51,190 nt of DNA from DAOPYE01 sp035352715 (GCA_035352715.1 DAOPYE010000007.1:1-51190), one strand, 5' to 3'. Positions 13,776-22,542 are shown, numbered from the stretch's first letter. Program-made: numbers and translations. Notes: generated by a model not told the origin, from the sequence alone.

Positions 13776-14909
13776 CTATCGGGTATGCACATCCCAGCGT
13801 CCGCCGGGGAATGAGGCGCTGGCCCGAAGCCGCTGGAGCCTGGAAAGATCGAGGCGCAGGGGTGATCCACCGGCAGGGGCCTCCGAGCGGAAGAAATGGC
13901 ATTCGTCCGCCAGATCCTCGGCCAGGAGCTGGTGCGCCAGCGTGGCTCCGCCTTCGAACAGGATGCGCGCCACGCCCCGGGCCCCCAGTTCATGCAGCAG
14001 GTGGCGCAGGCTGCATCCTCCGGGACCGGGTGGAAGACGAAGATCCTCCACGCCGATCAGGGGCCGGGGCTCCCCGACAACCGCTCGCAGGGCGGGTTGG
14101 CCTGGGATGGACGCCCAGAAGCGGAGGTGATGCGGAAGGCTGGCGTGGCTATCCAGCACGATCCGCAGGAACCGGCGATGCAGGGGCGCGGGTTCGGGCC
14201 AGCGGTCCGTGAGCTGAGGATCGTCGATCGCCACCGTGTTGCGGCCCACCACCATGGCATCGCTGGCGCGCCGCAGGGCGTGGGCCTCCAGCTGGACCTC
14301 GCGGGAGGTGATGGCGGTGCTGACGCCTTCTGGACCCAGGGCGTCGTCGGAGCCCAGGGCGAGCTTCAGGGAAACCCACGGCAGGCCGGTGCGGATGAGC
14401 TTGAAAAAAGGAGCGTGGAAATCCAGGCAGGCATGTCCCAGCACGCCTTCCAGGACCTGGATCCCATGCGCTTGGAGAATGGCCAAGCCTCCGCCGTCCA
14501 CCCGCGGATTGGGGTCGCGAACGCCCACGATCACCCGCTGGATGCCGGCCCGAAGCAGGGCATCGGTGCAAGGGGGCGTCCGGCCGTGGTGGCAGCAGGG
14601 CTCCAGCGTCACGTAGGCGGTGGCACCGCGGGGATCTTCGCCGCGGGCTTGGGCATCCAAGAGGGCCTTGATCTCGCCGTGGGGTCCTCCCGCTTGCGTG
14701 TGGACGCCCTGGCCGATCAGGCGGCCTCCCTTGAACAGCATGCAGCCCACGGGGGGATTCGGGCTGGATTGCCCGACGCCGGATAGGGCCGTCTGGAGGG
14801 CCAGAGCCATGGCCCGCTCATGGGGATCGGAAAGGCTGTCCGGTGGCGGGAACGGGCCACCGCAGGCCAATTGCCAGGCGAGCCCGTGATCCAGAACGAG
14901 CCCGGTCAT
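13776..14909 (-). CDS. ribD: Bifunctional riboflavin deaminase/reductase RibD
   Basis: RibD catalyses the second and third steps of riboflavin synthesis, deamination of the pyrimidine and NADPH reduction of the ribosyl side chain. The N-terminal deaminase has SSPNPPVGC and the Zn site PHGE (His77, Glu79) with PCCHHGRTPPC (Cys105, Cys114). The C-terminal half is the reductase domain (about 165-375, with WVSLKLALGSDD and RILFEGGATLAHQLL). Its 377 residues are normal. The start overlaps the ftsY stop as ATGA, so the two are translationally coupled. No other rib genes are adjacent. Confidence 0.94.
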   Translation of the reverse strand: MTGLVLDHGLAWQLACGGPFPPPDSLSDPHERAMALALQTALSGVGQSSPNPPVGCMLFKGGRLIGQGVHTQAGGPHGEIKALLDAQARGEDPRGATAYVTLEPCCHHGRTPPCTDALLRAGIQRVIVGVRDPNPRVDGGGLAILQAHGIQVLEGVLGHACLDFHAPFFKLIRTGLPWVSLKLALGSDDALGPEGVSTAITSREVQLEAHALRRASDAMVVGRNTVAIDDPQLTDRWPEPAPLHRRFLRIVLDSHASLPHHLRFWASIPGQPALRAVVGEPRPLIGVEDLRLPPGPGGCSLRHLLHELGARGVARILFEGGATLAHQLLAEDLADECHFFRSEAPAGGSPLRLDLSRLQRLRASASFPGGRWDVHTR

Positions 14910-15817
14910 GAACCCAGCAGGCCTTCGACGAAGGCCTCGGCGTCGAATGGAATGAGATCGTCCACCTGCTCGCCCACGCCCACGAAGCTGATGGGCAGGT
15001 TCAGGCGCTCGAGGATGGGAACCACCACGCCGCCCCGCGCGCTGCCATCCAGCTTGGTGAGCACCAGATCCGTCACGCCCGCCGCCTGTTTGAATGCTTC
15101 GGCCTGGTGGAGGCCGTTCTGTCCCGTGGTCGCGTCCAGCACCAGCAGCACGCGATGGGGCGCGTCGGGGATCACTTTCTGCAGGCTGCGGCGAATCTTG
15201 TCCAGCTCCCGCATCAGGTGATCCTTCGTGTGCAGGCGACCTGCGGTGTCGATCAGCACCCAGGGGATTGCGCGGGACTTGGCGCGGGTGGCGCCATCAA
15301 AGGCAATGGCAGCGGGGTCTCCGCCCATCTGGTTGCGCACCACTTCAACGCCCGCGCGGGTGCCCCACTGTTCGAGCTGGTCGATGGCGGCGGCGCGAAA
15401 GGTGTCGCCCGCCACCACCAGCACTTCCTCGCCCCGACCCTTCAGATGGGCGGCCAACTTGCCGAGGGTGGTTGTCTTGCCCACGCCGTTGACCCCGACC
15501 AGCAGCAGGACCTGCACGCCTTCGGCGGTGAAGGGCTTGGCCGGGGCTTGGCGCAGGATCTTCAGCAGCTCGTCCTTGAGAACGGCCTTGGGGTTGATCT
15601 CCGGCGAGCGCTTCATCTCGAAGCGAAGGCGCTCCATCAGGCGATCCACGGCGTGGACACCCAGATCCGCCTGAAGCAGCAGTTCCTCCAGTTCCGTGAG
15701 TTGGTCTTCGTCCAGGCGATGCAGCCCGAGGAGCCGACCCATGGGCGCGAGCACCAGATCCTGGGTTCGCTGCAATCCCTGACGGAACTTATCGACAAGA
15801 TTCCCGAAGAGCCCCAT
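14906..15817 (-). CDS. ftsY: Signal recognition particle receptor FtsY
   Basis: FtsY is the SRP-GTPase receptor that docks ribosome-SRP complexes at the membrane for cotranslational insertion. It has the N helical domain (about 1-95), then the G domain with GVNGVGKTTTLGKLA (near 107-121), GDTFRAAAIDQLEQW, DTAGRL and TKLDGSARGG. It ends in GVGEQVDDLIPFDAEAFV. At 303 residues it lacks the long acidic A domain of E. coli FtsY, which is usual for many phyla. It starts 6 bases after the lon stop and is coupled to ribD downstream. Confidence 0.96.
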   Translation of the reverse strand: MGLFGNLVDKFRQGLQRTQDLVLAPMGRLLGLHRLDEDQLTELEELLLQADLGVHAVDRLMERLRFEMKRSPEINPKAVLKDELLKILRQAPAKPFTAEGVQVLLLVGVNGVGKTTTLGKLAAHLKGRGEEVLVVAGDTFRAAAIDQLEQWGTRAGVEVVRNQMGGDPAAIAFDGATRAKSRAIPWVLIDTAGRLHTKDHLMRELDKIRRSLQKVIPDAPHRVLLVLDATTGQNGLHQAEAFKQAAGVTDLVLTKLDGSARGGVVVPILERLNLPISFVGVGEQVDDLIPFDAEAFVEGLLGS

Positions 15818-15823
15818 GCCGCC

Positions 15824-18304
15824 TCACCGCTTCCGGGCAGGCTTGGCCTTGCCTCTGGCCGGCGCCTTGGCCACAGGCTTGGCGGACTTCGCGGGGCGCA
15901 CTGTTTTGGCAGGCTTAGCCTGGGCCCGGTGTTCCGGGCGGGTCCACTTGGTGAGGGCGATCTCGAAGACTTCCTCCACGTGCTTGACGGGGTGGAAGGT
16001 CATGCGGGAGCGGACCTCGGGGGCGATCTCCTCCAGATCCTTCTGGTTGGCGAAGGGGATGATGATGTCTTTGATTCCCACGCGCAGGGCGGCCAGGGAT
16101 TTCTCCTTGAGGCCTCCAATGGCCAGGGCTTCACCGCGCAGATCGATCTCGCCGGTCATGGCGAAGGTGTTCTTGACCGGGACGTTCTTGAGCACCGATA
16201 GCAGGGCCGTGGCCATGGCCAGTCCCGCGCTGGGGCCGTCCTTGGGGATGGCACCTTCGGGGAAATGGATGTGGATATCGTTCTTCTGGAAGACCTCAGG
16301 ATCGATCTCGAAGGCCTCGCCCCGGCTGCGGATATAGCTCAGGGCGGCCTGGGCGCTCTCCTTCATGACATCACCCAGCTGGCCGGTCAGGAGCAAGCCG
16401 CCCTTACCGGGCATCTTGAGCGCCTCCACGAACAGCACATCGCCGCCGGTGCTGGTCCAGGCTAGGCCCGTGACCACGCCCACGCGCGGGGCCTTCAGGC
16501 GCAGATCGGGCAGGATCTTCAAGGGGCCCAATAGATCCTGGATGTTCTCCTCTTTCAGCGTGAACTTGGTTTTCAGCTTGCCCTCGGCGACCTTGCGGGC
16601 GACCTTGCGGCAGACGCTTCCGATCTCGCGCTCCAGCTGGCGCAGGCCCGATTCCCGGGTGTAGCCGGTGATCAGGGATTTCAGGCCGGACTTGGCAAAG
16701 GCCACCTGGTCCTTGGTGACGCCGTTCTTCTCCAGCTGGCGCGGGATGAGGTGGCGCTCGGCGATGCCGATCTTCTCTTCCAGCGTGTAGCTGGAGAGGT
16801 GGATGATCTCCATGCGATCGCGGAACGCGGGCTGGATGGGGTCCAGCTCGTTCGCGTTCGTCAGAAAGAGCACCTGGCTGAGATCGATGGGGACATTCAT
16901 GTAGTTGTCCCGGAAGGTGTGGTTCTGCTCGGGATCCAGCACCTCCAGAAGGGCGGCGGAGGGATCCCCGCGCATATCGCGCCCAATCTTGTCCACCTCG
17001 TCCAGCATGATGACGGGGTTCATGGTCTTGGACTGGTGCAGGGCCTGGATGATGCGGCCGGGCATGGCGCCCACGTACGTGCGGCGGTGCCCCCGGATCT
17101 CGCTTTCATCATGTACGCCGCCCAGGGAGATGCGATGGAACTTGCGGCCCAGCGCCCGCGCAACGCTGCGCCCCAGTGAGGTCTTGCCCGTGCCCGGAGG
17201 GCCCACGAAGCACAGGATCGTGCCCTTGAGGTCCGGTCGCAGCTTGCGCACGGCCAGGAATTCCATCAGGCGCTCCTTGATCTTGTCCAGCCCGAAGTGA
17301 TCCTCGTCCAGGATCGCCTGGGCCTGCTTTAAGTCGGTGTTATCGGCGGTCTGCTCGCCCCAGGGCATTTCGGTCATCCACTCCAGGTAGGTGCGGGTGA
17401 CGGCGGTCTCGCTGGAATCGGGGTGCATGCGCTCAAGCTTCTTGAGGTTGCGCTCGATTTCTGTGAGCGGCTCCTCGGGAATGGTCATCTTGGCGATCTT
17501 GTCGCGGAAGCCCTGGATCTCCTCGGCCAGTTCACTGCCCTCGCCTAGCTCCTGTTGGATGGCCTTGAGCTGCTGGCGCAGGTAGTACTCGCGCTGGCTC
17601 TTGTCCATCTCGCCGCGGGCTTCCATGGTGATCTTCTGCTGCACCTCCAGCAGTTCAATCTCGCGCATCAGAAGTTCGTGGACGCGCTTGAGGCGCTGGA
17701 TGGGGTGGGCGATCTCCAGCACTTCCTGGAGCTGGGCCGGCTTGAGTTCGAGGTTCGAGGCCACCAGATCGGCCAGGCGTCCCGGGCTGTCCAGGTTGGC
17801 GGCGATGACCAGCACTTCCTGCGGCAGTACCTTGCCCAGGGCGACGGCCTTTTCCAGCGTCTGCTTCACCGAGCGCATGAGGGCGTCGAGTTCGATGCCG
17901 GTCTGGCCGATTTCGGGCTCCGTGATGGGTTCGACGCGGGCCTTGAAGATGTTCTCGGTTTCCGTGAAGTATTCCACGCGGACGCGCTGCAGGCCCTGAA
18001 CCAGGGCCCGGATGCGGCCATCGGGCAGCTTGAGCACGCGCATGATCAGCGCGGCGGTGCCCACCTTGTAGAGATCGTCGGCTCCCGGATCATCCATCTC
18101 CACCTGCTTCTGGGAAAGCAGCAGGATCATGCGGTTCTCCACCAGCGCCGTATCCACGGATCGGATGGATTTTTCCCGGCTGATGGACAGGGGCAGGATC
18201 ACGTACGGATAGACCACCACGTCCCTCAATGGGAGGACGGGCAACACTTCCGGGATTTTCGGGGACTCTTCTGCGATCTGGGGGATGCTGTTTTCTTCGG
18301 CCAC
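15824..18304 (-). CDS. lon: ATP-dependent protease Lon
   Basis: Lon is a cytoplasmic homohexameric AAA+ serine protease that degrades misfolded and regulatory proteins. It has the N-terminal LON substrate domain (about 15-215), a coiled-coil region and Walker A GPPGTGKTSLGRS (about 361). The protease domain has the catalytic dyad Ser692 (KDGPSAGLAMATALL) and Lys735 (GGLKEKSLAALRVG). The start is GTG with GAGG 8 bases upstream. The last ~35 residues form a Lys/Ala/Pro-rich tail not found in E. coli Lon, perhaps a nucleic-acid-binding or flexible extension. It lies 28 bases downstream of nrdR on the same strand. Confidence 0.97.
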   Translation of the reverse strand: MAEENSIPQIAEESPKIPEVLPVLPLRDVVVYPYVILPLSISREKSIRSVDTALVENRMILLLSQKQVEMDDPGADDLYKVGTAALIMRVLKLPDGRIRALVQGLQRVRVEYFTETENIFKARVEPITEPEIGQTGIELDALMRSVKQTLEKAVALGKVLPQEVLVIAANLDSPGRLADLVASNLELKPAQLQEVLEIAHPIQRLKRVHELLMREIELLEVQQKITMEARGEMDKSQREYYLRQQLKAIQQELGEGSELAEEIQGFRDKIAKMTIPEEPLTEIERNLKKLERMHPDSSETAVTRTYLEWMTEMPWGEQTADNTDLKQAQAILDEDHFGLDKIKERLMEFLAVRKLRPDLKGTILCFVGPPGTGKTSLGRSVARALGRKFHRISLGGVHDESEIRGHRRTYVGAMPGRIIQALHQSKTMNPVIMLDEVDKIGRDMRGDPSAALLEVLDPEQNHTFRDNYMNVPIDLSQVLFLTNANELDPIQPAFRDRMEIIHLSSYTLEEKIGIAERHLIPRQLEKNGVTKDQVAFAKSGLKSLITGYTRESGLRQLEREIGSVCRKVARKVAEGKLKTKFTLKEENIQDLLGPLKILPDLRLKAPRVGVVTGLAWTSTGGDVLFVEALKMPGKGGLLLTGQLGDVMKESAQAALSYIRSRGEAFEIDPEVFQKNDIHIHFPEGAIPKDGPSAGLAMATALLSVLKNVPVKNTFAMTGEIDLRGEALAIGGLKEKSLAALRVGIKDIIIPFANQKDLEEIAPEVRSRMTFHPVKHVEEVFEIALTKWTRPEHRAQAKPAKTVRPAKSAKPVAKAPARGKAKPARKR

Positions 18305-18332
18305 GTTACAACCTCAATGCCTTAGTGTAGCG

Positions 18333-18980
18333 TTACGGGCGTTTTGTTTTGCGATGGCCGGAAGCGATCGGAGCTTCGGGTGCGAGGCCTGGGAACAAGG
18401 GCGTGGGCTGGGGTGGGTTCGAATCGTGGGGATCCTCCCGCTGGGGGGGAGGTGGAGGATCCTGCGCAGGGTGGTTGATCGGCTTGGCCGGGGCGCTCTT
18501 CCGCTGCGCATGGGCGAGGGCCGGAGGCTGTCCTCCCATCAGGCCCTCCAGGGCGCGCACGAAGTCGGGCAGATCCTTGAAATCGCGGTACACCGATGCG
18601 AAGCGCACGTAGGCCACTGAATCAATGCCCTTGAGCGCGTCCATGACCAGTTCCCCGAGCTGCAGGCTGGGGATCTCGCGATCAGGGTGCTCCATCAGCC
18701 GGGCCTGGATATCGCCGACCAGCTCCTCCAGGCGAGACAGGGAGACCGGCCGCTTCTGGCAGGCGGCCATGACGCCGCGCAGGAGCTTCTGCCGATCAAA
18801 GGGTTCGCGGCGGCCATCTTTCTTGGCGATGAGGATGGGCAATTCCTCCAGCCGTTCATAGCTGGTGAAGCGCCTGCCACACTTCAGGCATTCCCGCCTT
18901 CGGCGAATGGCCTCCCCTTCCCGGCTTTCGCGGGAATCCACCACCTTGTCTTCCAAATGCCCACAGAACGGACAGCGCAT
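18333..18980 (-). CDS. nrdR: Transcriptional repressor NrdR with proline-rich tail
   Basis: NrdR represses ribonucleotide reductase genes in response to bound dATP/ATP. The Zn ribbon uses Cys3, Cys6, Cys31 and Cys34 (MRCPFCGH, CLKCGRRF). The ATP-cone follows (about 48-138, with KKDGRREPFDRQKLLRGVMA and VAYVRFASVYRDF). The usual length is about 150-170 residues. Here 215 residues include a C-terminal tail rich in Pro, Lys and His with a run of five Pro. The tail's role is unknown. No nrd genes or NrdR boxes were seen here. It is probably cotranscribed with lon and ftsY. Confidence 0.95.
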   Translation of the reverse strand: MRCPFCGHLEDKVVDSRESREGEAIRRRRECLKCGRRFTSYERLEELPILIAKKDGRREPFDRQKLLRGVMAACQKRPVSLSRLEELVGDIQARLMEHPDREIPSLQLGELVMDALKGIDSVAYVRFASVYRDFKDLPDFVRALEGLMGGQPPALAHAQRKSAPAKPINHPAQDPPPPPQREDPHDSNPPQPTPLFPGLAPEAPIASGHRKTKRP

Positions 18981-19035
18981 GCCTTGATTGTCCGCAAGAC
19001 CGGGTCCGCGCGCCAGGATTCAATGCCTCGCGGAT

Positions 19036-19051
19036 CGTTCCACGTGGAACA
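19036..19051. other. parS: parS-like ParB-binding site 3 (upstream of nrdR)
   Basis: CGTTCCACGTGGAACA contains the same 14-bp palindrome as the sites at 847 and 9680. It lies in the 166-base spacer between divergent nrdR and the metalloprotease-like gene. The spacer holds nothing else I can support. Confidence 0.85.
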
Positions 19052-19146
19052 TTACACGGGGTCTCTTGGATGGAGGACTTGCCAATGGCTTGGTGGATCA
19101 ATGGAAAAAGCTCATCGGGTGATGAAAGAAGACCGATAATGAAGAC

Positions 19147-19695
19147 ATGCGGGTTTCACTGGAATCCCCCATTTCCTTCGGCGATCTGTCCGGCGTGGCG
19201 ACGGACGCGCAACGTGCGTCCGTGGAGGGAGATGGCGCATCCCAGGCAACGAGCCCTGGCAAAGCCAAGGCGAATGATTCATCCGCGTCCGGGGGCGCGC
19301 AGGACACGGTGACGCTCAGCCCGGACGCCCAGCGCGAAGTCACCCAGCTCAAGCAGCGGGATCAGGAAGTGCGCGCCCACGAGGCTGCGCATATGGCGGC
19401 GGGGGGTGGCATCGTCACCGGCGGTGCCACGTACACCTACCAGCAGGGGCCGGATGGGCGACGCTACGCGGTCGGGGGCGAGGTCTCCATCGACAGCAGT
19501 CCGGTGGCGAACAATCCCCGCGCCACCCAAAACAAGGCGCGGCAGATCCAGTCCGCCGCCCTGGCGCCCGCCAATCCATCGCCCCAGGACCGCAAGGTCG
19601 CCGCCCAGGCCGCCCGCATGGCCTCAAAGGCCGCAGTGGAACTCCAAACACAGACGGAGCCAGGTCGTGGCGTCCGTTTTGAAAGCATCGTTTGA
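19147..19695 (+). CDS. Putative zinc metalloprotease, SprA-related/CJM1_0395 family
   Basis: This 182-residue protein has a disordered Ser/Ala/Gly-rich N-terminal third. The conserved segment follows: SPDAQREVTQLKQRDQEVRA, then HEAAH (His78, Glu79, His82; an HExxH zinc motif). After that come AAGGGIVTGGATYTYQQGPD and YAVGGEVSIDSSPV. This is the pattern of the SprA-related putative metalloprotease family (pfam SprA-related); its substrate is unknown. There is no signal peptide. It is a single gene between divergent nrdR and convergent cls. The ribosome-binding site is weak. Confidence 0.8.
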   Translation: MRVSLESPISFGDLSGVATDAQRASVEGDGASQATSPGKAKANDSSASGGAQDTVTLSPDAQREVTQLKQRDQEVRAHEAAHMAAGGGIVTGGATYTYQQGPDGRRYAVGGEVSIDSSPVANNPRATQNKARQIQSAALAPANPSPQDRKVAAQAARMASKAAVELQTQTEPGRGVRFESIV

Positions 19696-19765
19696 ACCCA
19701 TTGAGGCCACTCGGCTCATTGATTTGGGGATGGCGATCTTTCCATGATAGGATCCTGGTCTGGAC

Positions 19766-20947
19766 TTACAAGAAAGGCCAGAGCGCATAGGCTAGATCCT
19801 GTAAGCGGCGCTGGATCCATGGCCTCTGGCGGCAATGAGCCAGGGTGACTTCTCTGCTTGAGGCAAGGTCCTGGATCAAGGCGCGCTCCACGGCTTCGGC
19901 CAGGCCTCGGTGGCGTAGAACCAGGTTCAGTTCCCGGTTGAATCGGAAGCTGCGCATATCCAGGTTGGCGCTGCCTAAAATGGTGATTTCCTTGTCTATG
20001 ACCGTTGCTTTTGCGTGCAGCAGTCGCTCCATTCTTTCCCGGATCTGGACACCGGCGCGCAAAAGCCGCGGGTAATTGTGTCGAGCAGCCGCTTGCACAA
20101 TGCGGTGGTCGATATGTCCGGGAAGCAGGAGATCGATGTGAACGCCTCGGCGGGCAGCTCGTTCAAGTCTTCGACGCAGCTGCGGATCAGGCACGAAGTA
20201 CGGATTGGCAACCAGCAGGTCATCGCGAACTTGGCCGATGACGACACGAAAGTGCCGACGAATGGATCGAATCCCCGATGAGAAACTGGAGACCATCTGG
20301 ATCGGAACATCCTGAAACCAAAGGGGATCATGGGATTCTCTTTGGGGGAAGTTCTCCAAAGGTGTTGGCGGCGGTTCGTGTTGTTCCTGGGCGCCTCCGG
20401 CATGATGCCAAGCCTGCTCAAAATCTTTGACGAGATCCCCGACCACGGGGCCTGTGAGCACCAGACCAAAATCTCGATGGCAATTGCCGTTCATGGCGCA
20501 GTCGTAGTCCATGCCCCAGTTGCCACTACCCACCAGGGCCCAGCAGCCATCAATCACCATGAGTTTTCGGTGATTGCGTTGATGCCATGCCCGCCAGGGC
20601 AGGCGAAAGCTGAGGGGATGGTATAGGCGCAAATTCAGGCCTGCCTTCCGTCCGTCTTCCAACAATTTATCGGAATCCCAACTCCCAACGGCGTCCACCA
20701 AACCATGTACCTGGACGCCTCGAGCATGAGCCTGGACAAGAGCTTCCAGAATCTGGCGCCCCATCCCATCATCTGACCAGATATAGATCTCGAATCCGAT
20801 GTGGCTGCGGGCATTCCGGATGCGTTTTGTGATTTCATCCAACCACGGCGCGTTCTCGCCGATCAGTTGCACCGCATTGCCATAGGAGACAGGCGCTCGG
20901 TTCCGGGCACCAAATCCCATGAGGTAATGCCACGCATCTCGGATCAT
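19766..20947 (-). CDS. cls: Cardiolipin synthase-like phospholipase D protein
   Basis: This 393-residue protein has two HKD motifs, HRKLMVID (His126, Lys128, Asp133) and HAKATVID (His311, Lys313, Asp318), each followed by the G-S-N/A-N-W/L segment. This defines a two-domain PLD-superfamily phosphatidyltransferase that condenses phospholipids to cardiolipin. It lacks N-terminal membrane helices, as in ClsB-type enzymes. Its start overlaps the terC stop as ATGA, so terC and cls form a coupled operon. Base composition is lower in GC than the flanking housekeeping genes. Confidence 0.9.
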   Translation of the reverse strand: MIRDAWHYLMGFGARNRAPVSYGNAVQLIGENAPWLDEITKRIRNARSHIGFEIYIWSDDGMGRQILEALVQAHARGVQVHGLVDAVGSWDSDKLLEDGRKAGLNLRLYHPLSFRLPWRAWHQRNHRKLMVIDGCWALVGSGNWGMDYDCAMNGNCHRDFGLVLTGPVVGDLVKDFEQAWHHAGGAQEQHEPPPTPLENFPQRESHDPLWFQDVPIQMVSSFSSGIRSIRRHFRVVIGQVRDDLLVANPYFVPDPQLRRRLERAARRGVHIDLLLPGHIDHRIVQAAARHNYPRLLRAGVQIRERMERLLHAKATVIDKEITILGSANLDMRSFRFNRELNLVLRHRGLAEAVERALIQDLASSREVTLAHCRQRPWIQRRLQDLAYALWPFL

Positions 20948-21891
20948 TCATCTATTTTAGGACCTTGGTGACCTGGAGATCGAGGCCAGATTTGAGACGC
21001 GAGAATGGATCCGCAGACCAGAAGGCCTATAAGGGCGAGACTCCCAAATGGAGGAACCTTTATGAGGTCCACCATTAGCATTTTGAGTCCGACGAAAAGC
21101 AAAACCAAGCTCAAACCGATCTTTAGGAAGTGAAAACGATCCATGACGCCAGCCAACATGAAATAAAGAGATCGAAGCCCAAGTATGGCGAAGATGTTGG
21201 AAGTGAAGACGATAAAAGGATCAGAGGTGACAGCAAAAATGGCCGGTACGCTATCCACTGCAAAAATGATATCTGTCAACTCGACGGCCAGAAGCACAAT
21301 CAAAAGAGGGGTTGCCAGCCGCTTTCCTTGTGCCGTGATGGTGAAAGCAGGTCCGTGGTACTGATCTGTGGTAGGGATCCATTTCTTGATTAATTTAAAG
21401 ATAGGATTGCCCATCGGATCCAAGGAGCTTCCACTCATGATCAGCATTTTGATTCCGGTGATGATGAGGAAAAGTCCGAAGATGTAGAGCACCCAGTGGA
21501 AAGAGGCAATGAGAGCTGCGCCTAAAGCCACAAAGATGGCTCGCATGACCAGGGCGCCAAGAATGCCCCAGAACAGCACCCGATGTTGATAGGCCTCTGG
21601 GACCTTGAAAGCCCCGAAGAGCATGACAAAAATAAAGATGTTGTCGATGCTTAGTGCTTTCTCGATGAGGTAACCCGTGAGGAATTCCGTACCACGGTCG
21701 ATTCCGAACCGATGGGTGATGAAGCCGCTGAAGGCGAGGGCCAAGATCACCCAGATACCGCTCCAAATGCCAGCCTCCTTCATGGACACCTTGTGCGCCT
21801 GGCGATGAAAAACGCCAAGGTCCAGAGCCAGCATGCCCAGCACGAATGCAAGAAATCCCGCCCATAAGCCAAAGGAACCGACGGATTCCAT
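20944..21891 (-). CDS. terC: TerC-family integral membrane protein
   Basis: This 315-residue polytopic protein has about 8-9 hydrophobic segments and the TerC hallmarks: LIEKALSIDNIFIFVMLFGA, ELTDIIFAVDSVPAIFAVTS and FAILGLRSLYFMLAGVMDRF. The two Asp-containing motifs probably bind a divalent metal. TerC/Alx relatives export manganese or support tellurite and alkaline-stress tolerance. A strong GGAGGTGATCC precedes the ATG. No yybP-ykoY manganese riboswitch was recognised upstream. The 220-base spacer to the next gene holds nothing I can support. GC in part of the gene is about 40-45%, clearly below the neighbourhood. Confidence 0.93.
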   Translation of the reverse strand: MESVGSFGLWAGFLAFVLGMLALDLGVFHRQAHKVSMKEAGIWSGIWVILALAFSGFITHRFGIDRGTEFLTGYLIEKALSIDNIFIFVMLFGAFKVPEAYQHRVLFWGILGALVMRAIFVALGAALIASFHWVLYIFGLFLIITGIKMLIMSGSSLDPMGNPIFKLIKKWIPTTDQYHGPAFTITAQGKRLATPLLIVLLAVELTDIIFAVDSVPAIFAVTSDPFIVFTSNIFAILGLRSLYFMLAGVMDRFHFLKIGLSLVLLFVGLKMLMVDLIKVPPFGSLALIGLLVCGSILASQIWPRSPGHQGPKIDE

Positions 21892-22111
21892 GGATCACCT
21901 CCAGAAGGGGTTCAGGCAACCAGCGTGTTGAATCAATGCATCTGGCGCAAACGTGCTAATGCGGATGGATGGCTTCTGCCTCTTCAGAGGTCATATCCAA
22001 AAGAGTGGTCCATTGGAAAAAGCTGGCAAGCGCCATCGCCCTGATTTCGTGGGTGATGACGCGATCAGTCTGTCTTTCCGGGCAGGTTGCCACCGCTTCA
22101 TGGCACCCTCG

Positions 22112-22417
22112 TCAGAGGGGTGTCCGCCTTTGCACCTGTAATGAAATCCGCCCAGCACGACGTGCGGCCAGATGGACGGCAGAGAAATAGTCATTGGCAG
22201 TGGCGGCGACCATTTGGGGTTGGCCCCGGTGGAAAACCAGTTCGACTCGGCATTCCTTGTCCACGCCTCCTTTGGGCCCATTGAGATCGCTCAGGCGCAC
22301 GATCACGCGTTTCACCTCCTTGGCTCCATGGGCCAGGGCCGCGGACAGCTTTCGGATGACAAAGTCCTTCAGGGCAATTCCTGATTGGAATCCCAGGGCT
22401 TTCAACTCGATTCGCAT
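22112..22417 (-). CDS. Short HPF/RaiA-like ribosome-associated protein
   Basis: This 101-residue protein contains VKRVIVRLSDLNGPKGGVDK followed by CRVELVFHRGQPQMVAATAN and a basic helix (LAARRAGRISLQVQRR). It is the pattern of the short HPF/RaiA family that binds the 30S subunit and inactivates ribosomes under stress. It lacks the C-terminal dimerisation domain of long HPF. AGGA lies about 7 bases before the ATG. It is divergent from the NhaR-type regulator with a 125-base AT-rich spacer, suggesting regulation by it. Confidence 0.75.
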   Translation of the reverse strand: MRIELKALGFQSGIALKDFVIRKLSAALAHGAKEVKRVIVRLSDLNGPKGGVDKECRVELVFHRGQPQMVAATANDYFSAVHLAARRAGRISLQVQRRTPL

Positions 22418-22508
22418 AGGAGTTCCTTTCCATCCACGCAGGGTTGCGTATGGAACTAAGGTGCGGCGGGAGATGTATTGATTTCATATAACTTTTGATC
22501 TTATTTAT

Positions 22509-22521
22509 TTCAAAATTTGAA
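22509..22521. promoter_or_regulatory. Candidate LysR operator between hpf-like gene and nhaR
   Basis: TTCAAAATTTGAA is a perfect 6-1-6 palindrome and fits the LysR-family T-N11-A binding pattern. It lies in an AT-rich spacer 21 bases before the chosen nhaR start, where an autoregulatory site would be expected. Function is inferred from symmetry and position only. Confidence 0.4.
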
Positions 22522-22542
22522 TATGATGCCTGGATGGAATGG

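Noticed and set aside
13402..13814. Open frames spanning the run of Ns, including an extended thiS
   Set aside because: They read through unknown bases and through a duplicated contig end, so they are artefacts of the scaffold join.
21892..22111. Manganese (yybP-ykoY) riboswitch upstream of terC
   Set aside because: TerC relatives are often under this riboswitch, but I could not find its conserved loop sequences in the spacer.
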